Of a DNA stretch of 48,533 nt, positions 16,991 through 24,140 are shown one piece after another. The notes beneath the pieces are model-generated. The model made no database searches and had not been told where the DNA came from. It worked only from the letters and a program-made list of their open reading frames with translations. A program made the translations under genes and the position numbers. The DNA comes from JASFHF01 sp050123375 (GTDB lineage: Bacteria > Pseudomonadota > Gammaproteobacteria > UBA12402): the NCBI GenBank assembly GCA_050123375.1, contig JASFHF010000012.1, forward strand, positions 1 to 48,533, read 5' to 3'. Every line of letters begins with the position of its first letter. The first letter of the stretch is position 1.

Positions 16991-17115
16991 CAAACGATTA
17001 TAAAGAGTTTTGGGTTGTTTTTTTCGACGACTAGCGCCCATGGATGGAGGCGCGGGAGGCACATGGATGTGCCAAGGAGGAGAAAAAAATCAACCCAAAA
17101 CTCCATAATCGTTTG
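16991..17115. repeat. 125-bp nested inverted repeat with CATGGATG motifs
   Basis: The outer arms are 16991-17017 (CAAACGATTATAAAGAGTTT onward) and 17091-17115 (its reverse complement with a 2-nt difference). Inside are two smaller hairpins, GCGCC...GGCGC around CATGGATGGA and GGCACATGGATGTGCC at 17058-17073. It sits in the 170-bp gap between deoC and the BMC-T gene. A related element lies at 43397-43586, sharing CACATGGATGTGCC. It looks like a non-coding mobile palindrome. Confidence 0.8.
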
Positions 17116-17140
17116 TGATAGAATGTTATTTGAATACAAT

Positions 17141-18043
17141 TTAATATTTCCCACCTTTGGCTTTTGTTCCTGTTACAATTGCAATACTTGCAGATGCGCC
17201 GATGCGATCAGCGCCGGCTGCAATCATTTTCTTTGCATCCTCTGTGCTGCGAATTCCGCCGGATGCTTTTACTTCCATATCACTTCCGACAATTTTGCGC
17301 ATTAATGCAATATCTTCCACAGTTGCTCCGCCGGAACCAAAGCCAGTAGAAGTTTTTACAAATGCAGCGCCGGCAGTTTTGGATAATGCGCATGCAATAA
17401 CTTTTTCGTCGTGATCCAAATTAGAAGTTTCTAAAATCACTTTCACTTTATGCGGTTTAGATGCTTCAACTACTGCTAGAATATCGCGATAAACAGTTAC
17501 ATAATCTTTGGATTTTAGTGCGCCAATATTAATTACCATATCAATTTCTTCTGCGCCATTTTTAATTGCTTCTTTCGCTTCAAATGCTTTAGATTGTGGG
17601 CTGGCTGCGCCAAGCGGAAAACCAACTACTGCAATTGGTTTTACACCGCTGCCTTTTAATTCGCGTGAGACAAAAGGAATATTACTTGAGTTTACACAAA
17701 CCGTAGCAAAATGATATTTTTTTGCTTCATCGCAAACTTTTTTAAGTTGTTCACGGGTTGCATCTGGTTTTAATAAGGTGTGATCAATCATGCCGGCAAG
17801 TTTTGTATCAACATTGCGGTCAATTCCCGGATTAGTACTAATGCGGTCTGCGCCTTCGCGCAGCATATTATTTACAGCTTCAGGTTTTTTAATCACACAT
17901 AAGCCGCAATGTTCGCATGAGTCTGGTGATAAACCGCATGCGCCGGCCGCAACTAAATCTGGTTGGGCAATTCCAGCTTGTTGTAATTTTTGAGTTACGC
18001 GGCGTGCAATAACTTCAACAAGTTCTTCGATTTTATCAGTCAT
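17141..18043 (-). CDS. deoC: Deoxyribose-5-phosphate aldolase with BMC-targeting N-terminal extension
   Basis: A 300-residue DERA, longer than the usual 220-260. It cleaves 2-deoxyribose-5-phosphate to glyceraldehyde-3-phosphate and acetaldehyde. The core starts near residue 82 (MIDHTLLKPDATREQ), with Schiff-base Lys230 in FVKTSTGFGSGG, Lys259 in EVKASGGIR and Asp168 in EIDMVIN. Residues 1-24 form an amphipathic helix (DKIEELVEVIARRVTQKL) like BMC encapsulation peptides. A linker follows with four cysteines, Cys36, Cys43, Cys46 and Cys49 (CX6CX2CX2C), which could bind metal or an Fe-S cluster. AAGGAAA lies 8 nt before the ATG. It is surrounded by shell genes. Confidence 0.96.
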   Translation of the reverse strand: MTDKIEELVEVIARRVTQKLQQAGIAQPDLVAAGACGLSPDSCEHCGLCVIKKPEAVNNMLREGADRISTNPGIDRNVDTKLAGMIDHTLLKPDATREQLKKVCDEAKKYHFATVCVNSSNIPFVSRELKGSGVKPIAVVGFPLGAASPQSKAFEAKEAIKNGAEEIDMVINIGALKSKDYVTVYRDILAVVEASKPHKVKVILETSNLDHDEKVIACALSKTAGAAFVKTSTGFGSGGATVEDIALMRKIVGSDMEVKASGGIRSTEDAKKMIAAGADRIGASASIAIVTGTKAKGGKY

Positions 18044-18068
18044 GGTTTATTTCCTTTTAATCAGAATC

Positions 18069-18138
18069 GGGGGACGGAGCTTTACATGATTACAAAGCAA
18101 CAAACAACGCCTTGTAATTATGTAAAGCTCACGTCCCG
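18069..18138. repeat. Inverted repeat overlapping the end of a BMC-P gene
   Basis: The left arm 18071-18095 (GGGACGGAGCTTTACATGAT onward) and the right arm 18112-18137 (ending GTAAAGCTCACGTCCC) are near-perfect reverse complements with a 16-nt loop. The right arm contains the stop codon and last seven codons of the BMC-P gene at 18118-18402. The arms resemble other short bacterial GGGACG...CGTCCC palindromes. Confidence 0.8.
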
Positions 18139-18402
18139 CGATGCTATTTTATCTACAATACCTACAATTACAGAGTGAAAAGGGTCATCTTTAGTTCCTA
18201 ACAATTGTCTTGCGGTATTACCTTCGCGCTGAATTAAGACAACATCGCCAGGCGCTGCTTGAGCCGTATCACAAGCTAAAAATGAATCACCTGAATCTTT
18301 ACCGTGTTCGTCAATTGGCTGCACGATCAATAACCGATGTCCTTTAAAACAAGGATGTTTTTCAGTTGCAACCACGTTGCCTTTGATTCTAGCAAGTATC
18401 AT
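18118..18402 (-). CDS. BMC-P (EutN/CcmL) pentameric shell vertex protein 1
   Basis: A 94-residue EutN/CcmL/CsoS4 family protein. BMC-P pentamers cap the vertices of the polyhedral shell. It has the family start (MILARIKGNVVATEKHPCFKG), the middle LLIVQPID and DVVLIQREGNTARQL, and the end VIVGIVDKI. The last residues, SRDVSFT, are encoded inside an inverted repeat, so the original C-terminus has been replaced. ATG and the upstream gene's TGA overlap (ATGA), indicating translational coupling. Confidence 0.94.
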   Translation of the reverse strand: MILARIKGNVVATEKHPCFKGHRLLIVQPIDEHGKDSGDSFLACDTAQAAPGDVVLIQREGNTARQLLGTKDDPFHSVIVGIVDKIASRDVSFT

Positions 18403-18713
18403 TCTTTATCCTCAAAAATTTTTTCTTTATCCAAAATTCCTACATCTTCCTGATTAACTTGGTCGACAATTCCGGTAATCGCAGCATCAACTGGTGTAAA
18501 TGAATCTGGTAAAGTTAATGCAGCTTCTCTTGCTGTTACCCAATGTACCAAATCATTTAATCCGGCTTTTACTACTGGATCAACTGCAGCAATCGGTTTA
18601 CCTGCTGGTTTTAAATCATCGTTTAACGGCTGAATCATTAAAATTTTTATGCCGTTTAAAGCGTCATGTTTTTGTGTTGCGACGATTGTGCCGATTACTT
18701 TTGCTAATTGCAT
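18399..18713 (-). CDS. BMC-P (EutN/CcmL) pentameric shell vertex protein 2
   Basis: A 104-residue EutN/CcmL family protein: MQLAKVIGTIVATQKHDALNG at the N-terminus, LMIQPLN, then DLVHWVTAREAALTLP and AAITGIVDQVN. It is slightly longer than its two paralogues, with an acidic tail (GILDKEKIFEDKE). I chose the ATG at 18713 because it aligns with the other BMC-P starts, follows CAGGAAT, and leaves one base after the preceding stop; the ten extra upstream codons would overlap that gene. Three BMC-P genes in one operon is common for catabolic BMCs. Confidence 0.94.
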   Translation of the reverse strand: MQLAKVIGTIVATQKHDALNGIKILMIQPLNDDLKPAGKPIAAVDPVVKAGLNDLVHWVTAREAALTLPDSFTPVDAAITGIVDQVNQEDVGILDKEKIFEDKE

Positions 18714-18714
18714 T

Positions 18715-19278
18715 TTATATTCCTGTCCAATAAATTTCTTCAATCAAATCCGGATGCGGCGCTGGAATAATTTCACATCCTGCTAATAATCCTTCGGTTT
18801 TAATGTGTTCTTTTGCCGCATCAATTGATGCTTCAATGTCAGCTAATTTTCCAGTCATCACAAAATAACCTTTGCCGCCTAAACCGTTTGCTAATCTAAT
18901 TTCTACTAATTTTGCTGATGATGCTTTAGCTGCTAAATCTGCTCCAACAATGCAGGATGCGATTGAAAAAGTTTCGATAATACCAATCGCATCAAATTTT
19001 TTTATTTCAGTTGTTCCGGCAACAGCGGGAATTACATCCAAATGAATTTGTGGTAAAAATAAATTATTGATTACGTTATCATTTCCCGCGGTAATACCAG
19101 CTTGTAATGATTCTTCGACATCGGCAACTTCGCCTGCAAAAATCACCATGTATTTGCCCGGGCAGATTGGGTTGCTGTTAAGAATTGTAACCGGAGCTTT
19201 TTTGGCAATTGCATCAGTCGCAAATATACCTCGTGCTACCGAGTTGAATTCAATTAGTCCTAGTGCTGGTTTTTGCAT
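18715..19278 (-). CDS. BMC-T shell protein (PduT-like), type 1
   Basis: A 187-residue tandem BMC-domain protein. The first domain runs MQKPALGLIEFNSVARGIFA to about residue 88, and the second begins FDAIGIIETFSIASCIVGAD near residue 95. The repeated GLIEF/GIIET starts show the domain duplication. In PduT-like proteins a cysteine at the trimer pore can hold a [4Fe-4S] cluster; Cys110 in SIASCIVGAD sits near that region, but I cannot prove it. I take ATG 19278 with GGAG 7 nt upstream; that Shine-Dalgarno is the end of repeat copy C. Confidence 0.93.
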   Translation of the reverse strand: MQKPALGLIEFNSVARGIFATDAIAKKAPVTILNSNPICPGKYMVIFAGEVADVEESLQAGITAGNDNVINNLFLPQIHLDVIPAVAGTTEIKKFDAIGIIETFSIASCIVGADLAAKASSAKLVEIRLANGLGGKGYFVMTGKLADIEASIDAAKEHIKTEGLLAGCEIIPAPHPDLIEEIYWTGI

Positions 19279-19285
19279 CGTTGTT

Positions 19286-19415
19286 CTCCGTAGCGGGGTC
19301 AAGGCTTGAATTTTACACTTTAAATTAAAAATCTAAAACCTGACTCCGTTACTTCTATTCATTAAGCCAAAGCTTAAAATTCAAGCCTTGACCCCATTTT
19401 TACTTACCCCGATAT
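19286..19415. repeat. GGGGTC-family palindromic repeat, copy C
   Basis: It runs from CTCCGTAGCGGGGTCAAGGC to ACTTACCCCGATAT, with inverted arms GGGGTCAAGGCTTGAATTTT and AAAATTCAAGCCTTGACCCC. One end supplies the Shine-Dalgarno of the BMC-T gene. The other end (ATATCGGGGTAA on the minus strand) supplies the last codons and stop of the pduS-like gene. Confidence 0.88.
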
Positions 19416-20738
19416 TTCTATATAATCATTACCTATCTCAGTTACTTTGCCATCAATTGACGCGTGATAAACCGCGCCTAATTCATCTTGCGGCGTAGCC
19501 GCTATAATATCACATCTGTGTACCATTTGTCCTAGATTAACTTGGGAAATTGCAGGTGTTCCAATGTGTTTGCTCAAAGGAATACGTACCATTTTAGTTT
19601 GCTGTATTCCCGCAAAAACCGGTTTGCAATTATATTTTTCCAAGTTAAGTTTTTTTATTACCATTTGAATCGATGGTTTGCGATTTTTAAATTGTGAATT
19701 GGTTTTAGCCGGTACATTTTTATGTGGACTTTTTACACCACGTGATATTAATTCATTTTTATACGCTGCAAAAACTTTGCGAGGTGAAAGATGCATAAAA
19801 TCACAAGCAATCAGTTCACACATGCCGCATTGACTGCATAAAAACGCAGAAGTGATATGTTTTGTTGGTTCAGCGTTATTGTATGCTACCGTGCGCATCG
19901 TCATGTGCGGATATAATTCGTGTCCTAATAAATTGCGCGGACAAAGATCGGTGCAGCGAAAACATTGGCAGCATGCAGATTTTGTTTGTTTGATTATTTG
20001 TTCTAAAGATTTTTTAGCTTTTCGAATTAATAAATGATTTTTAGGTAATGCAATTACGCCGCTGGTAGTTTTGCCGATTCCCTGATTCCAGTCATCAACA
20101 ATTTTTCCCATCATTGGGCCGCCGTCAATTAAAACCGCATCACTTATGTTTAATCCGCCCGCTAATTTAATTAAATCATTATAAGTTGTGCCGATTGGAA
20201 CAATTACGATTTTTGGTTCACGAAATTCTCCAATTAAAGTTACAGCGCGTTCGGTAACTGGTTTGCCGTTTACCGCATGTGCAATTTGCATTAAAGTAAT
20301 TACGTTATTTACGACGATGCCGACATTTAAGGGAATGCCGCCTTCGGGAATTATTTTTCCAGTTACTTCGTAAACTAATAAAAATTCATCGCCGGCAGGA
20401 TAATAATTATCTAATAAATGTAATTTGATTGATCCGTCAGCTGGTAAGTGTTTTTTAATTGCATCAATTGCGTCATGATAATGCGCTTTTAATGCAATAA
20501 TTCCTTGTTTAGCAGAGGTTGCCCGCATTGCATGCTGCATGCCTTCGATTAATAATTCTGGTTTTTGTACCATCATGGTGCGATCGCTAGCAAGAAGCGG
20601 TTCGCATTCAGAACCATTAGCAATGATGGTATCAACTTTTGTTTGTAGTTTTACATGTGTAGGAAACCCGCCGCCGCCTGCACCGATTACTCCAGCGTTT
20701 TTTACAGCTTGTACAATTTGTTCTGCTGTTTTTGGCAT
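19404..20738 (-). CDS. pduS: PduS-like RnfC-family electron-transfer protein
   Basis: A 444-residue protein of the RnfC/PduS type, a flavin and Fe-S protein that moves electrons from NADH to partner enzymes in BMCs. The N-terminal glycine-rich nucleotide site is AGVIGAGGGGFPTHVKLQ, followed by NGSECEPLLASDR. Two Fe-S motifs occur in the middle: CCQCFRCTDLCP and CSQCGMCELIACD. A C-terminal barrel-sandwich region (IPLSKHIGTPA to GKVTEIGNDYIEI) follows. The final Ile-Ser-Gly-stop is encoded by the end of repeat copy C. The ATG lies just after the aldehyde dehydrogenase stop. Confidence 0.93.
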   Translation of the reverse strand: MPKTAEQIVQAVKNAGVIGAGGGGFPTHVKLQTKVDTIIANGSECEPLLASDRTMMVQKPELLIEGMQHAMRATSAKQGIIALKAHYHDAIDAIKKHLPADGSIKLHLLDNYYPAGDEFLLVYEVTGKIIPEGGIPLNVGIVVNNVITLMQIAHAVNGKPVTERAVTLIGEFREPKIVIVPIGTTYNDLIKLAGGLNISDAVLIDGGPMMGKIVDDWNQGIGKTTSGVIALPKNHLLIRKAKKSLEQIIKQTKSACCQCFRCTDLCPRNLLGHELYPHMTMRTVAYNNAEPTKHITSAFLCSQCGMCELIACDFMHLSPRKVFAAYKNELISRGVKSPHKNVPAKTNSQFKNRKPSIQMVIKKLNLEKYNCKPVFAGIQQTKMVRIPLSKHIGTPAISQVNLGQMVHRCDIIAATPQDELGAVYHASIDGKVTEIGNDYIEISG

Positions 20739-20741
20739 TTA

Positions 20742-22175
20742 TTATACGATCCTAAAATATCCGCTTAATACACATCTTCTAATTCTGGTAAAATGACGTG
20801 CGGTAGTAACTCCTTCGCCGGTTGGTGAAGCAATGGTAAAAGATGCAGGTCCTTCACCTTCGATTCCGAGTCCTGCAAGTGCCGGACCGTTTTTTACAAA
20901 AATGGAAGTATTCATTTTTACCGCCATTTTGTGTAAGTGTTCTACATTTTTTGAATGCATAACCGAAGTGTGAAAACAACCGTCTTCTAATTGATAAGCA
21001 ATTTCAATTGCTTCATCAACATCCTTTGCGCGAATAAATGGTAATACCGGCATTAATAATTCTAATTTTGCAAATGGATGGTTTGCATCAGTTTCAACAA
21101 AAGCTAAACGTTCGGATGGATCAACTTGCAATCCGATTTGTTGCAAAATTAATTGAATATCTTTGCCAACCCATTTTTTATTTGGATGACCATCTTGCAC
21201 GATAATTTTTTCTAATTGTTTAGCTTGGTAATTGTTAAGTTCAACCGCGCCATGTTTGATTAACGCTTTTTTTAATTCATCTGCGCAAGCGCGTGTTGCA
21301 ATAATATTTTTTTCAATTAAACAAATAATATTATTGTCAGTAGATGCGCTCATTACAATGTCACGGCCAGCTTTGTCAATATCTGCCGTTTCATCAACTA
21401 CAACTGGTGGATTGCCAGGTCCTGCAGCAATAACTTTTTTGCCGGATTGCATTGCAGCATCTACTACAGCAGGTCCGCCAGTGACTACCAGCAAGTTTAT
21501 TTTTGAATGTTTCATTAAAGTTTGTGCTGACTGAATTGTTGGGTTGATTACAGTGGTAATTAAATTTGGCGGCCCGCCCGCAGAAATAATTGCTTGGTTA
21601 ATTAAACTTATAGTTAAAACAGATATTTTTTTAGCGCTTGGATGAGGATTAAAAACTACGGCGTTACCTCCAGCGATCATCGCAATAGTATTGCTTATAA
21701 TTGTTTCTGATGGATTAGTGCAGGGCGTAATAGAGCCGATTAAGCCATAAGGTGCATGTTCTAAAATAGTTAAGCCGTTATCGCCGGTAAAAGTTATTGG
21801 CTCCAGATCTTCTATGCCCGGAGTGTTGTTAATTGCTAATTCATTCTTTCTTAATTTATCTTCGTATCTGCCAAGTCCAGTATCTTCAACTGCTAATCGT
21901 GCAATTTGTTCAATGTTTTCAGTGCAGATTTCACGAATAGCAGTAATGATTTTTTTGCGTTGTTCTACTGGAATAGTTTTATATTCAAGGAAAGCTTTTT
22001 CTGCTGCGAAAATTGCTTCTTCGATGTCAGTGAAACATCCGGGAGTGTTATTAACTTGTGTGGTGATATTTGATTTTTGCGGCGCGCTTTTTGTTTTGGT
22101 TTCCGAGGCAGGAATTACCAATTTATTGACTACACGATCGACGATCGAACTTATTTGTTGTTCGCTGATAGACAT
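20742..22175 (-). CDS. pduP: CoA-acylating aldehyde dehydrogenase (PduP/EutE-like), BMC-targeted
   Basis: A 477-residue aldehyde dehydrogenase that should convert acetaldehyde (or another aldehyde), CoA and NAD to acyl-CoA and NADH. The catalytic cysteine is Cys285 in TDNNIICLIEK, with AGPGNPPVVVDETAD before it and the ITPCTNPSETIISNT cofactor region at residues 149-163. Residues 1-20 (MSISEQQISSIVDRVVNKLV) form an amphipathic helix and are followed by a low-complexity linker, the usual encapsulation peptide of PduP/EutE-type enzymes. It is the core signature enzyme of this BMC. The native substrate cannot be fixed from sequence, but DeoC in the same operon points to acetaldehyde. Confidence 0.96.
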   Translation of the reverse strand: MSISEQQISSIVDRVVNKLVIPASETKTKSAPQKSNITTQVNNTPGCFTDIEEAIFAAEKAFLEYKTIPVEQRKKIITAIREICTENIEQIARLAVEDTGLGRYEDKLRKNELAINNTPGIEDLEPITFTGDNGLTILEHAPYGLIGSITPCTNPSETIISNTIAMIAGGNAVVFNPHPSAKKISVLTISLINQAIISAGGPPNLITTVINPTIQSAQTLMKHSKINLLVVTGGPAVVDAAMQSGKKVIAAGPGNPPVVVDETADIDKAGRDIVMSASTDNNIICLIEKNIIATRACADELKKALIKHGAVELNNYQAKQLEKIIVQDGHPNKKWVGKDIQLILQQIGLQVDPSERLAFVETDANHPFAKLELLMPVLPFIRAKDVDEAIEIAYQLEDGCFHTSVMHSKNVEHLHKMAVKMNTSIFVKNGPALAGLGIEGEGPASFTIASPTGEGVTTARHFTRIRRCVLSGYFRIV

Positions 22176-22200
22176 GATGGCATCCTTTACTTTTATGTGG

Positions 22201-22232
22201 ATCCCGGATAATCGCTTCGCGATTTCCGGGAT
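22201..22232. repeat. REP-like hairpin upstream of pduP
   Basis: ATCCCGGA(T)AATCGCTTCGCG followed by ATTTCCGGGAT forms a hairpin with AATCG/CGATT and CCGG arms. It lies in the 148-bp gap between the BMC-P 3 gene and pduP. The ATCCCGGA...TCCGGGAT form is a common proteobacterial intergenic repeat. Confidence 0.7.
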
Positions 22233-22323
22233 AACTTCAATAGATCGTAATTTATAGTTTAGATCTATCGTAAGATCCTATGTTTTCTGTTTGTAGATTA
22301 TGTTTCTTTATCTACAATTTCAG

Positions 22324-22611
22324 TTACTTAGAATATTTAGTTTCGCCGTTGATTTCCAATTCATCAACAATTGCCATAATAACAGCATCAACCGGTTTAC
22401 CTTCTGTGATAGTTGTTTGTCGTGCAGAACTTCCTGCAGCAACTAAAACAATTTCACCAACTCCTGCGCCGACGGAATCAGCTGCAATAACAAAAGAGTT
22501 CAGTGGTTTGCCGTCAGTATCAATATGTTTGACGATTTGTAATTTTAAGCCTTCAAGTTTCTCATCTTTTTGGCTGGAAACCACGGTGCCGATAACTTTT
22601 CCAAGCTGCAT
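22324..22611 (-). CDS. BMC-P (EutN/CcmL) pentameric shell vertex protein 3
   Basis: A 95-residue EutN/CcmL protein: MQLGKVIGTVVSSQKDEKLEG, KLQIVKHID, GEIVLVAAGSSARQT and AVIMAIVDELE are all in family positions. It is the most standard of the three BMC-P proteins here. It begins 12 bp after the BMC-H stop, with GGGGGC rather than a classic Shine-Dalgarno just upstream. Confidence 0.95.
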   Translation of the reverse strand: MQLGKVIGTVVSSQKDEKLEGLKLQIVKHIDTDGKPLNSFVIAADSVGAGVGEIVLVAAGSSARQTTITEGKPVDAVIMAIVDELEINGETKYSK

Positions 22612-22623
22612 TTATTAGCCCCC

Positions 22624-22917
22624 TTACTTGTTTTTTGTTTTTTCACGGCCTAAAGGCAATGCAGCATCGATATTTGCATGCGGTCTTGGGATGACATGTA
22701 CCGATACTAACTCACCAACTTGTTGTGCAGCGCGGGCGCCGGCATCAGTTGCTGCTTTAACTGCGGCAACATCGCCACGAACCACAGCAGTCACATAACC
22801 ACCGCCGATTTTTTCGTAGTTAACCAATTCAACTTTAGCGGCTTTTACCATGGCATCACTTGCTTCTACCATTGCGACAAAACCTTTGGTTTCGATCATT
22901 CCTAATGCATCAGACAT
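22624..22917 (-). CDS. BMC-H hexameric shell protein
   Basis: A 97-residue single BMC-domain protein of the PduA/EutM/CcmK type, the main facet tile of the shell. The fold starts ALGMIETKGFVAMVEASDAM, has the typical lysine edge in KAAKVELVNYEKIGGGYVTA, the pore-side stretch VVRGDVAAVKAATDAG, and ends VHVIPRPHANIDAALP. A strong AAGGAG lies upstream of the ATG. It is the first gene of the operon, behind the promoter at 22954-22982. It is the only BMC-H in the window. Confidence 0.97.
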   Translation of the reverse strand: MSDALGMIETKGFVAMVEASDAMVKAAKVELVNYEKIGGGYVTAVVRGDVAAVKAATDAGARAAQQVGELVSVHVIPRPHANIDAALPLGREKTKNK

Positions 22918-22953
22918 GTTGTTCTCCTTAAGATATTAATAATGAATGATGCG

Positions 22954-22982
22954 ATAATATTGGTGTTATAAATAAAATGCAA
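22954..22982 (-). promoter_or_regulatory. Sigma-70 promoter of the BMC operon
   Basis: On the minus strand, TTGCAT (22982-22977), a 17-nt spacer and TATTAT (22959-22954) lie about 40 bp before the BMC-H ATG. Both hexamers match the sigma-70 consensus well. There is no regulator gene beside it, so how the operon is induced is not visible. Confidence 0.72.
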
Positions 22983-23106
22983 GTAATAGTAATACTTGAT
23001 CGACCAAATTATTGATATTCGATAAAGAATTATTGAATTACGAGAAGAGTTGTGGGGAGTTTGTTTTTAAATCCCGTAGAATTCGACGGAATTAAAAAAC
23101 CACTTT

Positions 23107-23943
23107 TTATAAAGAATCTGGTTTTTCCAACGACTTTTTCTTTTCAGTTGCAAGCCGACGCTCGACTTTTTTAACATCTTCAGCAGTAGGAAGCTTTTCA
23201 GGACAAATACCTCTGTCTAATAATGTTTTGCGAACGGCTGCATTGTTTGTAATGTGTTCTTGCGAGACAGCAGCTTCTGTTTGCATGTTATGTTCTTTTG
23301 CGTTAAAAATAGTAATTTCTGCAGCAAAATCTTTAGCTTTTAAGATAATTGTAGGGGCAAAATCCGTAAGAGGGCGATTTTTGGGAACATTCCATTGATC
23401 TTTCATTTCTTGGGTTGTTTTTCTAAAAAGCGAAAAATCACCTTTGCCTCGAATAAGGGCAAAATTTTTATTTCCTCCAGTTTGTTCATAAATAGTTTTC
23501 GATAGTTCTTTTTCAGTAATAGCCAATTTTTTGCGGGCAGAAACACGTTCGGTTTCTAAAAGTTTTTGCTCAATCAATTCTGCCCGGCGGGTTTGCATAG
23601 CGAAATAAGTTTGAGCAAAAGCAATTTCCGATTTCTTTGGATTACCATTTTGTGCAATTAAATAGCAGGCATAGCGGGTGAGCATGATGTCGTTGACTTC
23701 GCGTTGGCTACCAGAGCCTAATTCAACCATTTTGTTGACGTCAACAAAATGGTCTGTAGTGTTATGCTTGGAATTTGTACAGGCTGCTTTTGCTTTGGCT
23801 ATAACATTATGGAAATTTCTCCATTCTTCATAACCTAACAATTGTTGCAGCTCACGTGCTAACCAAAATTCCACACCATCCTCGGTTTTTTGAGCATGTT
23901 TTTCAAAGTTATTTGTTAACGCATAAATAAAATCAGTTTTCAT
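23107..23943 (-). CDS. dinD: DinD-like DNA-damage-inducible protein D
   Basis: A 278-residue protein with the DinD layout: an N-terminal Bro-like region (VEFWLARELQQLLGYEEWRNF) typical of antirepressor or phage-related proteins, then a helical middle (QTYFAMQTRRAELIEQKLLE) and a C-terminal part with NKNFALIRGKGDFSLF and LTDFAPTIILKAKDFAAE. E. coli DinD modulates RecA filaments, but the wider family function is poorly known. The ATG at 23943 follows GAGG; twelve upstream codons in the open frame are unlikely to be used. I found no LexA box (CTG-N10-CAG) upstream. It sits just outside the probable island edge. Confidence 0.85.
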   Translation of the reverse strand: MKTDFIYALTNNFEKHAQKTEDGVEFWLARELQQLLGYEEWRNFHNVIAKAKAACTNSKHNTTDHFVDVNKMVELGSGSQREVNDIMLTRYACYLIAQNGNPKKSEIAFAQTYFAMQTRRAELIEQKLLETERVSARKKLAITEKELSKTIYEQTGGNKNFALIRGKGDFSLFRKTTQEMKDQWNVPKNRPLTDFAPTIILKAKDFAAEITIFNAKEHNMQTEAAVSQEHITNNAAVRKTLLDRGICPEKLPTAEDVKKVERRLATEKKKSLEKPDSL

Positions 23944-24041
23944 TGTTAAACCTCTATTTTTAATTTTTAAAATTATCAAACAGTAGATTATCGCAAATAA
24001 AAAAATTAAAAACTAGCGTAAAAATTACGGGGTTTTGGGAA

Positions 24042-24059
24042 TTATTTGGTGGGGCGGCG
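24042..24059. repeat. Imperfect copy of the ssrA 3' end (possible attachment site, left)
   Basis: TTATTTGGTGGGGCGGCG here matches TTATTTGGTGGAGGCGGCG at 31337-31355, the 3' terminus of the tmRNA gene, with one missing base. The orientation is the same. ssrA 3' ends are classic integration targets, so the pair is the probable att duplication bounding an old island. Confidence 0.65.
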
Positions 24060-24114
24060 ACTACTTAACGTTTGGCTTAGTGCTGCATGGATAGTGGTTT
24101 TTAATGATTGGTTC

Positions 24115-24140
24115 TAATTAGTTGCCCCCAAACTTGCCCC
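24115..24140. repeat. 26-bp dispersed repeat, copy 1
   Basis: This 26-bp sequence (TAATTAG, then TTGCCCCC, AAAC, TTGCCCC) is identical to 27855-27880. It contains two direct TTGCCCC units 12 bp apart. It encodes the last residues and stop codon of the molybdenum-carrier-like gene. Without it that gene would end KPISGTNH instead of KPISGGKFGGN. Confidence 0.9.

Noticed and set aside
23943..23999. LexA box upstream of dinD
   Set aside because: CTG is present (CTACTGTTTGATAAT) but no CAG at the right distance.
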